Assembly (NCBI GenBank): GCA_905199285.1
Contig: CAJKFZ010000040.1
Coordinates: 1 to 15,291, forward strand
Length of the DNA stretch: 15,291 nt
Reading direction: 5' to 3'
From: an uncultured Ruminococcus sp.
GTDB taxonomy: Bacteria; Bacillota; Clostridia; Oscillospirales; Ruminococcaceae
Part shown: in pieces, positions 1-7,872 of the stretch
How positions within the stretch are numbered: the first letter of the stretch is position 1
Layout: every line of letters starts with the position of its first letter
Position numbers and translations under genes: made by a program
The notes under the pieces: generated by a model
What the model was told of the DNA's origin: nothing
Database searches by the model: none
Seen by the model: only the letters and a program-made list of their open reading frames with translations

Positions 1-1133
1 TGAAAGAAATGTATATTGTGCGATATGCGGATGATTTTAAAATTTTCTGCCGGAAATGCAGTGATGCTGATAAAATCTTTATTGCCGTAAAAAAGTGGCT
101 TAAAGAACGTCTTAAATTTGAAATCAGCGAAGAAAAATCAAAGGTGGTCAATCTCAAAAAGAATTACTCTGAATTTTTAGGTTTTAAATTAAAAGCGGCA
201 CGGAAAGGAGAAAAATACATTGCTAGGTCTCATATGTCTGATAAAGCGGTAAAAAAAGAAGCGGAAAAATTAAAGCGGCAAATTATTGCCATACAGCACA
301 GCAAAGATAGTATAAGTATGACAACCAACATACGGCAGTACAACTCTATGGTTATTGGGATTCATAATTATTATAGATGTGCAACTTGTGTAAATCTTGA
401 CTGTATGAAAATACAATTTCAAATCAACAAGGTATGGTATAACCGTTTAAGAGGACAAATCAGCAGACAAGGAAGTATACGTCATAAATATATAGCGGGC
501 AGATACGGAAAAGTCAAATGATTCGTTTTCTAAATCAAGAACCAATATGTCCGATAGGATATGTTCAGACTAAAAACGCTATGGACAAGAAAAACAAGAT
601 ATGCAAATATACAGCAGAGGGCAGAGAGGAAATTCATAAAAGTTTGAAATTTAAAAAATACGTTATATCGGTACTTCATATGCTCGCAAGAGCCTATATA
701 CCGAACAGAAGCGTTGAGTATATGGATAACAGAGTTTCACTTTATGCCGCACAGTACGGTAAGTGCGCTGTCACAGGAAAGGTGCTTTGGATTGACGAAA
801 TTCACTGTCATCATAAAAAGCCAATCAGTAAGGGTGGTACAGATGAATACAAAAATCTTGTGATAGTTCACATGTTGATTCACGCTGTTAAGCCTGAAAC
901 CATACAAGCATATCTGAAAAAAATCAAACCTAATAAATCTCAGCTTGATAAAATCAATAAATTCCGAATGTTAGCAGGGAATCCTGTAAATTAAACGTTT
1001 CAACAACTTTGAAAGTAATACCAATCTAACAAAATTGTAATACCGATGGAGCGCCGTGTGCGGTGAAAGTCGCATGCACGGTGCTAAGCGGGGGAAAAGG
1101 CGGAGATTACTTCAAAACCTTACCTATCGCAAT
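1..1133 (+). mobile_element. Group II intron 1, 3' part (left end outside window)
   Basis: The window opens inside the reverse transcriptase of a group II intron and runs to the intron's 3' end. A domain V hairpin lies at about 1050-1085: arms AGCGCCGTG and CACGGTGCT flank the inner loop GTGAAAG, and the 5' arm begins with the catalytic AGC triad. Domain VI follows (about 1090-1133), containing the string CTTCAAAACCTTACCTATCG, which recurs almost unchanged in intron 2. The 3' boundary is placed after CGCAAT, because the next bases resume a cytosine methyltransferase reading frame and because intron 2 ends in the equivalent CGTTAT. The boundary is uncertain by a few bases. Domains I-III lie left of the window. 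Confidence 0.85.
3..994 (+). pseudogene. Group II intron 1 reverse transcriptase/maturase with HNH endonuclease (broken, 5' partial)
   Basis: This is the C-terminal half of an intron-encoded protein, which would act as maturase for splicing and as reverse transcriptase and endonuclease for retrohoming. The visible part begins at the catalytic YADD box (24-35) and continues through the thumb/maturase (domain X) region. It ends in an HNH endonuclease domain (CHHKKP near 812, GG, then NL and H). Two reading blocks, 3-521 and 518-994, belong to one protein. The shift is explained by loss of one A in the AAAA run at 509-512; restoring it gives ...YGKSQMIRFLNQ. The HNH segment near 865-875 is also about four residues shorter than the homologous protein of intron 2 (NLVIVHMLIHA against NLILLTDDVHILLHA), which suggests a small in-frame deletion in the endonuclease core. 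The family call is firm; activity is unlikely. Confidence 0.85.
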
Positions 1134-1213
1134 AGTATGCGAAATTAGCATACCAAACGCTTTACAATACAGAAAGCGAGGTGTATTACGATGACGCAAG
1201 AAAAATCCCTTGC
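1134..1213 (+). pseudogene. dcm: Internal exon of a DNA (cytosine-5)-methyltransferase, between two introns
   Basis: This short stretch between the two introns reads YAKLAYQTLYNTESEVYY followed by DDARKIPC, in one frame. It resembles the region after motif I of C5 methyltransferases, where ...DKYA..AYQ..Y..E...YGD.. precedes motif IV. The final codons ATC CCT TGC encode Ile-Pro-Cys. If intron 2 is removed exactly (1214-3879), Cys is followed by QSFSIAGKRGGF, giving the catalytic PCQ motif. The usual strand before PCQ (about ten residues, typically DFDLLxGGF) is missing, so even a perfectly spliced product would lack part of the catalytic fold unless the exon borders are misplaced. The N-terminal exon with motif I would lie left of intron 1, outside the window. 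Confidence 0.65.
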
Positions 1214-1894
1214 GTGCGACACGTTCCTGACTGAAAAGGTCAGGCACTAAATAAGAACATGAAAACAGTTCGATTTATGAGAACTGATAATTCAAAAGGT
1301 GGAATGACGGAGTAACGTCCTGAAACACCTACCCTGAGGTTACGTTATGCAAAGCTGCGTGTAATAGCGGCGATGTATAAAGCACGTTAAAGTCGGCAGA
1401 GAGCAGCCCAAACAGATAAAGCTGTGGAAAGTCATTCAGAGGTGAACGGTGTTGCCTATATGCCGGGGGCCTATAAAATATTTATGGTTAGGATGTAACT
1501 GCAAGGTTACCGAGCAAATGTCCGATTGTACGAGTCTAAAGAATGCGAGCGGCAGAAATGCTGTTACCACGGATGTGGAGTATGCGAGGATTAGTAAAAT
1601 TGCATGGTATGAAACTCCTTACAATGTTACAGGCATTGTCAAGCATACAGGCTCAGAGGGCAAACCTAAGAATATATATGAACAGATTGGATTATCGGAA
1701 CGTGGTAATGTCAGAATGTGGAGTGATTACACACAAAGAAGCGTTAATGAGGAAATCCAACAGGTATAACTCATTTTAATTTGACGGAAAGCGGAGCCAC
1801 AGTACCAATGAAGCTATGGAAACATAGCGGAGGGATAGGCTCCAGTCAATAAAAATCAAGACAAAATAATTACACAAATATCAAAGGTTCGAGT
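1214..1894 (+). ncRNA. Group II intron 2 domains I-III (structural RNA, no gene)
   Basis: This 680-base stretch has no convincing gene. It begins with the intron 5' consensus GTGCGAC and holds the scaffold that should carry the exon-binding sequences. I can point to the first hairpin (CCTGAC/GTCAGG around 1226-1244) but did not fold the rest. An open frame at 1449-1769 has no RBS or recognisable protein content and is judged to be chance. Confidence 0.7.
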
Positions 1895-3742
1895 ATGACT
1901 AAGAAAGGCATAGTACTGCGTAATGCCGAATATTATGACTTTCAGAGTATTCAGGATAAGCTGTATGAACTAAGCGGACGCGGTAAGATATTCAACAATC
2001 TTATTGAAATAATTACTGCGGAAGAAAATATAAAGCTTGCCTACAGAAATATCAAGAAAAACAATGGAAGTTATACGGCTGGCGTAGATAATAAAACGAT
2101 TGAAGACCTTGCTAAATGGCATGACGAAAGACTAATTGAATATGTGAGAAAGAAATTTCAGTGGTATATTCCGCAGGCGGTACGCAGAGTTGAAATACCA
2201 AAATCAAGCGACCCAACAAAGAAACGACCTCTTGGCATACCTACAATTATGGACAGGCTGATACAGCAGTGTATACTGCAAGTATTAGAACCAATCTGTC
2301 CACAATAAAAGCAATGGATTCAGACCAAATCGCAGCTGCGAAACGGCTCTTGCACAAGCTGAAAAGAATATGCAATTGTCTAAATTACATTTTGTTGTAG
2401 ATATCGACATCAAAGGATTTTTCGATAATGTAAATCATGGAAAATTGTTAAAACAGATGTGGACATTGGGTATTCGTGATAAGAAGTTTCTGAGCATAAT
2501 CAGCAATGCTGAAAGCAGAAGTTGCAGGCATAGGCTTCCCTGAAAAGGGTACGCCGCAGGGTGGAATAATATCCCCACTGATTTCCAATATCGTTTTGAA
2601 TGAATTGGACTGGTGGGTATCAAGTCAATGGGAAACAATGCCTACTCACTATGAATATGCAAAATCTATTGGTAAAAAAGGTGCTGCAAGTGATGGTCGA
2701 TTGTATGCATTAAAGCACAGTGATCTTAAAGAGTGCCGACTTGTAAGATACGCAGATGATTTTAAGATTTTCTGCCGAACAAGGCAGGATGCAGAGAAGC
2801 TGTTCATAGCAACTAAGAAATGGATGAAAGAAAGATTGGGACTTGACATAAGTCCCGAAAAATCAAAATCGTAAATCTGCGGAAACATTATTCTGAATTT
2901 CTGGGGTTTAAACTAAAAGTCCGTGAGAAAGGAAAGTATCCTAACGGGACAAAACGCTATGTAATTCATTCTCATGTATCTGATAAGAGGTTGAAAAATA
3001 TTCAGCAAAAAGCAAAATATCATATTCATAAAATTCAAAAGCCTGACAATCGAAAAACTGCATATGAGGCAGTACAAAATTACAATGCGTTTGTAATGGG
3101 CGAACACAATTTTTATCGTCTGGTAACAAATGCAAGTCAGGATTTTGCAAAAATAGCCTTTCCAATCAGCAAAAGCCTTAAAGTAAGACTTAAAGAAAAT
3201 ATTTCCAACAAAGGGATATGCAGCAGCTTGATAAAAAGCGTTATGGAAAAAGCAAACAGCTTATATATGTCTATGGGTTCGCACTGATTCCAATTTGATA
3301 TGTCAGGCATAAAACACCTTTAGACAAAAAGAGGAGTATCAATAAATATACTCCTGAAGGAAGAATTGAAATTCATAAAAATCTGGAAGCAATAAACATG
3401 GATATTCTTTATCATTTGATGAGAAATCCAGTAAAACAAAGAAGTATAGAATACAACGATAACAGATTATCCTTATATTGCGCACAGCAGGGAAAATGTG
3501 CAATTACAAAGCAAATTTTAAAAATCGGAAAAATGCACTGTCATCATAAAATTCCTGTAAAATTGGGCGGAAAGGATAACTACAGCAACCTTATACTTCT
3601 TACAGATGATGTACACATTTTATTGCATGCAACAGATGAGACTGTCATCAAACATTATATGAGTGTGTTGAATTTAAATCGTAATCAAATTGTTAAGCTG
3701 AATAAACTGCGAAAGCAGGCAGGTCTTGATGTTATTAAATGA
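1895..3742 (+). pseudogene. Group II intron 2 reverse transcriptase/maturase with HNH endonuclease (multiply frameshifted)
   Basis: Read across frames, this is a full-length intron-encoded protein of about 610 residues. The order is: N-terminal RT-0/RT-1 region (1895-2308, with KKRPLGIPTIMDRLIQQ), RT-2/3 (KSNGFRPNRSCETA, then DIDIKGFFDNVNHGK near 2400-2440), RT-4 (GTPQGGIISPLISN near 2548), YADD (2749-2760), maturase domain (2880-3285) and an HNH domain (CHHKIP near 3538). At least four frame changes break it: near 2300, near 2500, near 2868 (loss of one A in an A-run) and near 3236. A TGA at 3296-3298 also stands where homologues have the Gly of PIGYV. Catalytic residues are still readable, so decay is probably recent. 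It cannot make a full maturase unless the lesions are sequence errors. Confidence 0.88.
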
Positions 3743-3796
3743 AATTTATTTTAAGTTGAAGTTGTGTAAGTTATTATCAAAATTTTTGTTGATAGA

Positions 3797-3830
3797 ACGC
3801 CGTGTGCGGTGAAAGTCGCACGCACGGTGT
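3797..3830 (+). ncRNA. Group II intron 2 domain V
   Basis: A 34-base hairpin: ACGCCGTGTGCG pairs with CGCACGCACGGTGT around GTGAAAGT, the typical bacterial domain V layout. The intron 1 copy at about 1050-1085 differs at only a few bases, mostly paired ones. Domain V carries the catalytic metal-binding site, so its preservation contrasts with the decay of the protein gene. Confidence 0.85.
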
Positions 3831-3879
3831 GGGACGGGGGAAAAGGTGGAGATAACCTCAAAGCCTTACCTATCGTTAT

Positions 3880-4933
3880 CAAAGTTTTTCAATCGCTGGA
3901 AAAAGAGGCGGATTTGCCGACGCAAGAGGAACTCTGTTCTTTGAAATTGCCCGGATTGCCGCCGCTAAAAAACCTAAATATCTGCTGCTTGAGAACGTTC
4001 CCAGTCTCATGCCGCATGACTCAGGCAGGACGTTTGCGGCCATCCTCGTTGTACTGGATGAATGGGGGTATGATGTCGCATGGCAGGTGCTTAACAGCGC
4101 AGATCATCATGTCGCCCAATCTCGAAAAAGAGTGTATATTGTCGGATTTCTTAGAGAAAAATACGCCGGACAAGTACTGTCTTTCACAGAAGCAAATCCC
4201 AAAACTCTTATTCAGCGCATTCCCGGAAAAGAGGGAAGCCGAGTCTACTTCCCAGAAGGACTGAGCATAACGCTCACCAGTCAGTCAGGCGGTTTTGGCG
4301 GTAAAACAGGTCTTTATGAAATCTTGGGATTGCCTATAAAAGTCAAGACAAAGTCAGGTTATCAGATAGCAATGCCCGGCGATAGTATCGACCTTGCATA
4401 TCCGAATCTGAATTCAAGGCGAGGTCGTGTGGGAAATGAAATTGCCCACACGCTTACAACAAGCTGCAATCAAGGGTATTATGCCATGTTTATAGACATG
4501 AATCCCGATCCCCAAATTACAGAACTTGCAAGATGTATAACTGCTCGTCAGGACAGCGGCATAAGCAAGCATAAAGGCGAACATTCAGGAGTTATGCTGA
4601 TAACTGAACCGATAGCTGTGCTTACTCCCGAAAAGGCTAACGTCCGTCAGCAAGGCAGACGCTTTAAGCAGCCGAACGAGCCTATGTTTACGATAACCGT
4701 CACCGATAAACACGGTGTGATTTACTGCGGATGTATTCGCAGACTCATGCCGTTGGAATGCTGGCTTTACCGACGAGCAGTTCAATAAGGTATCGGCAAC
4801 GGGAATGTCCGATGCACAGCTCTACAAACAAGCCGGAAATGCCGTAACTACGACGGTTGTGGAAGCTGTTGCGAAGTTTATTTTGGAAATAGATAAGGAG
4901 AATGCGAATGGATCAGATGATAAAAATTTTTGA
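3880..4933 (+). pseudogene. dcm: DNA (cytosine-5)-methyltransferase, 3' exon (frameshifted near its end)
   Basis: This is the main part of a C5 cytosine methyltransferase, which transfers a methyl group from S-adenosylmethionine to cytosine in a specific DNA site. The frame resumes after intron 2 with QSFSIAGKRGGF (just after the motif IV Cys). It continues with DARGTLFFEIARIAA, motif VI ENV (3991-3999) and motif VIII QSRKR (4117-4131). A target-recognition region follows, then RRLMPLECW (motif IX, near 4738) and, in another frame, QAGNAVTTTVV (motif X, near 4832). Frame 1 changes to frame 2 right after the Trp codon at 4762-4764, through a small deletion that removed about three or four residues before FTDEQF. 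The frame-2 reading ends at 4933, overlapping the start of the BRO gene. An accessory methyltransferase of a mobile element is the likely original role, possibly anti-restriction. It has no partner nuclease here. Confidence 0.85.
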
Positions 4934-5671
4934 AAATGAAGAATTTGGTTCGATGAGAACCTTGAAAGAAGAAACTGGCAGAGTTGTATTTTGTGGCAAA
5001 GATGTGGCTGCTGCGTTGGGGTACAGCAATACAAAGGATGACATAAAGCGGCATTGTAGGTGGGACGTGAAACACGACCTACCTCATCCGCAGTCTCCGT
5101 CCAAAACTATTGAAATGACATTTATTCCTGAGAGCGATGTCTACAGGCTTGTCGCACATTCAAGACTACCATCGGCAGAAAAATTTGAAAGCTGGATTTT
5201 TGATGAAGTACTTCCAACAATTCGCAGAACCGGAGGTTATGTTGCTAACGAGGATATGTTTATCGAAAACTATCTCCCCTTTCTGGACGAGCCGTATCAA
5301 GGTCTTTTTCGGCTGCAGATGATGGCAATAAATCAGCTTAACGAGCGTATTCGCCATGATCAGCCGCTGGTGGAGTTCGCAAATCAGGTGTCGAATACCG
5401 AAATCTCATCGATATGAACGCTATGGCAAAGCTTGCAGCGGAAGAAAATATCCCGATCGGCAGGAACAGGCTGTTCAAATGGCTGAGAAAAAATAGAATT
5501 CTCATGTCGGACAATCTTCCATATCAGAAGTTCATCGACCGAGGATATTTCGCAGTGAAAGAGACGGTTTTTGAAGTTGATTCCATGACAAGAACTTATC
5601 AACAGACGTTTGTCACGGGGAAAGGACAGCGTTTTATTATCGGACTGCTGAAAAAATATTATAACGAATAA
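4908..5671 (+). pseudogene. Phage-type antirepressor, BRO-N plus KilA-C (one frameshift)
   Basis: The first 130 or so residues form a BRO-N domain (GKDVAAALGYSNTKDDIKRH, then ESDVYRLVAHSRLPSAEKFE and FDEVLPTIRRTGGY). The part from 5414 is a KilA-C/Ant domain (MNAMAKLAAEENIPIGRNRL, then YQQTFVTGKGQ). Such proteins relieve repression or control lysogeny in phages and integrative elements by binding DNA. The gene breaks near 5400-5403: GAAATCTC in place of GAAAATCTC loses one A, moving the reading to the next frame. Restoring it gives one protein of about 254 residues. ATG 4908 is preferred over ATG 4902 because AAGGAG at 4895-4900 is then 7 bases upstream. The gene starts inside the methyltransferase 3' end, so the two were translationally coupled. 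Confidence 0.85.
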
Positions 5672-5694
5672 CTGAATAATAAGTAAGGTCGTTT

Positions 5695-5755
5695 TGCCAA
5701 CAGCAAAAAAATTCTGTTGCTTGCAAAGCGGCTTTTTTCTTTTCTGCTGTTGGCA
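5695..5755 (+). other. Inverted repeat between antirepressor and dam, with an alternative pairing
   Basis: TGCCAACAGCA (5695-5705) and TGCTGTTGGCA (5745-5755) are perfect 11-base complements. The left arm can instead pair CAACAG (5699-5704) with the nearer CTGTTG (5714-5719). A T-rich stretch (TTTTTTCTTTT) lies between the nearer and farther arms. The arrangement could be a leaky terminator or attenuator between the two genes. The sequence alone cannot decide this. Confidence 0.45.
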
Positions 5756-5773
5756 GCGGCGGAAAGAAGTTTC

Positions 5774-6609
5774 ATGAACAGTTTTATGCCGTGAATGGGA
5801 GGAAAAAAGGTCCTCAGAGATGCAATTCTTGCAAGGCTGCCTCCCTACTATGAGTGATATATCGAGGTTTTCGGCGGTACAGGCTGGGTTCTGTTCCGTA
5901 AACCGCCGGGCAGAGATTTTGAGGTGTACAATGCTTTCAACAGCAATCTTGTGAATCTGTACCGCTGCGTTCGGGACAAGCCGAATAAGCTGAAATACAA
6001 GCTGCGATATGTGCTGAACCCCCGTGAGGATTTCGACTGGATAGCCATTCTTCATAAGCGAAAGCTATTCCCAAGATTGCGTGCTATGGATCGTGCAGCA
6101 AAATTTTATCAGCTTATCAGATACAGCTACGCATCGGGATTGGATAGTTATAGCTGTCAGCCGCATTCAATGTTGAGCGATTTTCCGCAGATAGATATGG
6201 CATCTCGCAGACTGCAAAAAGTGGTGATAGAAAACCGTGATTTTGAAAAACTCATTCGACAGTACGACAGTCTGGTGAGCTTTTTCTACTGCGATCCGCC
6301 GTATTTTGCCACGGAGGATTACTACAAGTACGTGGGATTCACAACTGCTGATCACATCAGACTGCGTGATACTCTGCTGAAGTGTTCGGGAAAATTTCTG
6401 GTATCTTACATTGCCCTGAGATTCGGGAAATTTGGGACAAACCCGACATTCACATTGAAGAAATCAGCAGGCTGAACAATCTTGCGCAGCGATATGAGGT
6501 CGGCTGCCAGTATGAGGAGCTGCTTATTTCAAATTATGATACGAGCGAGAGGTCGAAAATGTCGCATCAGCTCTCGCTTTTTGACGATGACGGAGTTGTG
6601 TTGACATGA
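5774..6609 (+). pseudogene. dam: Dam-type DNA adenine-N6 methyltransferase (two TGA codons and a small deletion)
   Basis: Read through its lesions this is a D12-class adenine methyltransferase of about 280 residues. It begins MNSFMP-(TGA)-MGGKKVLRD, with TGA at 5792-5794 where homologues have Trp. A second TGA (5855-5857) stands before YIEVFGGTG, where Arg is expected. Motif I FGGTG is at 5870-5884 and the catalytic DPPY at 6293-6304. Near 6407-6412 about four bases are missing from the SYNDCPEIR region, so the C-terminus (ending SLFDDDGVVLT) is in another frame. The TGA codons are not recoding: one replaces Trp, one Arg, and TGA is used as an ordinary stop nearby. A GGAAAGAAG stretch precedes ATG 5774. 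Together with the C5 enzyme it formed a methylation set of the element. Confidence 0.85.
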
Positions 6610-6934
6610 TATACATGCAATACGGGCGGTTGTCGGAGGTCCGATTGAGCCGATATATTTTGAACCGCAGGGCGATGCGATCGCTTGGTGCAAAGATGAA
6701 TTTTTAATGAATGGTTCAGAACCAAACCGAATAGTAGGAATTTGTCTTGTTCATGGCACATTTTTTGTATCGGGAAATTATCGCAACGAGTACGGCGAAT
6801 GGGATAGCTGTTCGCTGACAGACGAGCATATCGAAAAATATACGGCTATGTTTGAAAATTAAATTATCGTTTTGGGATATACAATTGACGAGGATTTTGA
6901 GGAATCCGAAGAATTGGATTTGACCATGCAGTGA
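6606..6934 (+). pseudogene. DUF3846-like small protein (frameshift and TAA)
   Basis: A gene of about 108 codons overlapped dam by ATGA (ATG 6606-6608). The frame shifts near 6625, after which it reads VVGGPIEPIYFEPQGDAIAW, then GSEPNRIVGICLVHGTFFVSG and SLTDEHIEKYTAMFEN. The VGG-x-IE motif and the late GTFF...SLTDE..EKY pattern resemble DUF3846 proteins, common accessory genes of Firmicute conjugative elements and phages with no known function. A TAA at 6860-6862 ends the frame. The same frame stays open after it with an acidic tail (TIDEDFEESEELDLTMQ, stop 6932-6934), so the TAA may be a nonsense mutation within a longer gene. The family call is moderately certain. Confidence 0.55.
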
Positions 6935-6944
6935 AAGGAGCAGC

Positions 6945-7076
6945 ATGATTCTTGATAAGTTATGCCCAAATGTACGCTCACCGCCTTATTTAAAAGGTAG
7001 AACTTTCGTGAAAAGTCTGGATATTGCGTTGGTTTTATGGTATTGTTGGGTCAGAAAATTAAATGCAAGGAGCTGA
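6945..7076 (+). CDS. Small unrecognised ORF, 43 residues
   Basis: The sequence AAAGGAG (6934-6940) lies 4 bases before ATG 6945. The frame encodes MILDKLCPNVRSPPYLKGRT followed by 23 residues, including a Trp-Tyr-Cys-Trp patch, and stops 5 bases before the lipoprotein start. I do not recognise it. It may be a genuine small protein, the head of a decayed gene, or a leader translated to couple the lipoprotein. The RBS is good but the spacing is short and nothing else supports coding. Confidence 0.3.
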   Translation: MILDKLCPNVRSPPYLKGRTFVKSLDIALVLWYCWVRKLNARS

Positions 7077-7081
7077 CTGAT

Positions 7082-7828
7082 ATGAAAAAAACAATGCTTA
7101 TCTCGATACTGATAGCGCTGCTGTCATCCTGCGGAGCGACAGAAAATGCGCAGGAAACTGCGAAAATATCAACTGTTCAGACTATGCCGACAACATCAAT
7201 TACAACGACTGTTGCAACAGAAATTACAACCTATGAACATCACCCTGAAACTACCATCCAGGCAACTGCTGTAACTGATCAGCAGAAAGAAAAAAGTCAG
7301 GAGAATCCGCAAAATCATGTGCAGAATGAAGATACAGCAACTTCTGTTGACGATGCGCAAAATCCAACTGAATTTTCTGAATCAATCACTGAAAATACTA
7401 CGGAATCGACGCAGACAGAAACAGCTCAAAGTACTGAAAATACGCCAATTTCAACTGTAGAAACAGCGGGGATTCAGGAAGAAACACAGCCTTCTGCCGT
7501 GCCTACAGAATGCAGCTTATCCGATTACGAAAAGGCATTGGAAGTATACAATTACATGACAGAAAACGGCAGTGGAACGTGCGTACAATACGCATATCCG
7601 ACTTATGAAATGTGCCGTGAATACGGTCTTGAATGCTACTTCGCATGTACTGGAAACAGACTGTACGAACACGTTGCAAATGTGGTGAAAATCAGCGATA
7701 TATGGTATGTTTTAGACACTCAGGCAGGATGTTTTCTGACTGAAAATATGTACGGATTCACAAAAATTGTGGACGAAAATGAAAATCATATCGCAGACGC
7801 TGATATCATCAGCGATACAAGATATTAA
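7082..7828 (+). CDS. Lipoprotein with transglutaminase-like C-terminal domain
   Basis: A 248-residue lipoprotein. A short signal peptide (MKKTMLISILIALLSSC) ends in the lipobox LSSC with the lipidated Cys at residue 17. Residues about 20-140 are a low-complexity Thr/Glu/Gln-rich linker of the kind that spans the cell wall. Residues 143-248 form a compact domain with GTCVQYAYPTYEMCREYG (Cys167), EHVANVVKI (His197) and WYVLDTQ (Asp212). The order and surroundings fit the Cys-His-Asp triad of transglutaminase-like (cysteine protease fold) domains. The start at 7082, and not the earlier ATG at 7037, is chosen because AAGGAG (7067-7072) is 9 bases upstream and the signal peptide then begins at Met1. 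The gene is intact, unlike its left neighbours, and is closed by a terminator. The substrate is unknown; a surface peptide or wall component is plausible. Confidence 0.8.
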   Translation: MKKTMLISILIALLSSCGATENAQETAKISTVQTMPTTSITTTVATEITTYEHHPETTIQATAVTDQQKEKSQENPQNHVQNEDTATSVDDAQNPTEFSESITENTTESTQTETAQSTENTPISTVETAGIQEETQPSAVPTECSLSDYEKALEVYNYMTENGSGTCVQYAYPTYEMCREYGLECYFACTGNRLYEHVANVVKISDIWYVLDTQAGCFLTENMYGFTKIVDENENHIADADIISDTRY

Positions 7829-7834
7829 AATCAA

Positions 7835-7861
7835 GGCTTGCAAATGCGAGCCTTTTTCTTT
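7835..7861 (+). terminator. Rho-independent terminator after the lipoprotein gene
   Basis: GGCTTGC and GCGAGCC pair as a 7-bp stem (one G-T pair) around AAAT, followed by TTTTTCTTTT. It lies just after the lipoprotein stop codon and separates that transcript from the NlpC/P60 gene. Confidence 0.8.
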
Positions 7862-7872
7862 TAGAGGTAAAT

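Larger units (their letters stand above)
1214..3879 (+). mobile_element. Group II intron 2, complete RNA with degenerate ORF
   Basis: The 5' end is the group II consensus GTGCGAC at 1214-1220. It is followed by a domain I hairpin with arms CCTGAC and GTCAGG. Domains I-III occupy 1214-1894, the broken reverse transcriptase gene fills domain IV (1895-3742), domain V is at 3797-3830 and domain VI at about 3836-3879. The arms GATAAC (3851-3856) and GTTATC (3875-3880) bracket the conserved CTCAAAGCCTTACCTATC, and the intron is taken to end at CGTTAT. Length is about 2.67 kb. Domains V and VI are nearly the same as in intron 1 but the encoded proteins differ at many positions, so these are two relatives and not a recent duplication. 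Because its own maturase is broken, splicing would need help in trans. Confidence 0.85.

Noticed and set aside
1449..1779. Two overlapping open frames (106 and 78 codons)
   Set aside because: They lie in the structural RNA of intron 2, have no RBS and no recognisable protein pattern.
3296..5857. Possible TGA recoding (TGA at 3296, 5792 and 5855)
   Set aside because: They replace Gly, Trp and Arg respectively, TGA also ends genes normally here, and other genes carry TAA and TAG lesions. Ordinary decay explains them.
5384..6055. A 223-codon open frame on the minus strand
   Set aside because: It is the antisense of the antirepressor end and dam start, both recognised on the + strand; its own translation shows no family features.
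3880..6609. Restriction-modification system
   Set aside because: Two methyltransferases are present but no restriction endonuclease gene lies beside them; the HNH domains belong to the intron proteins.
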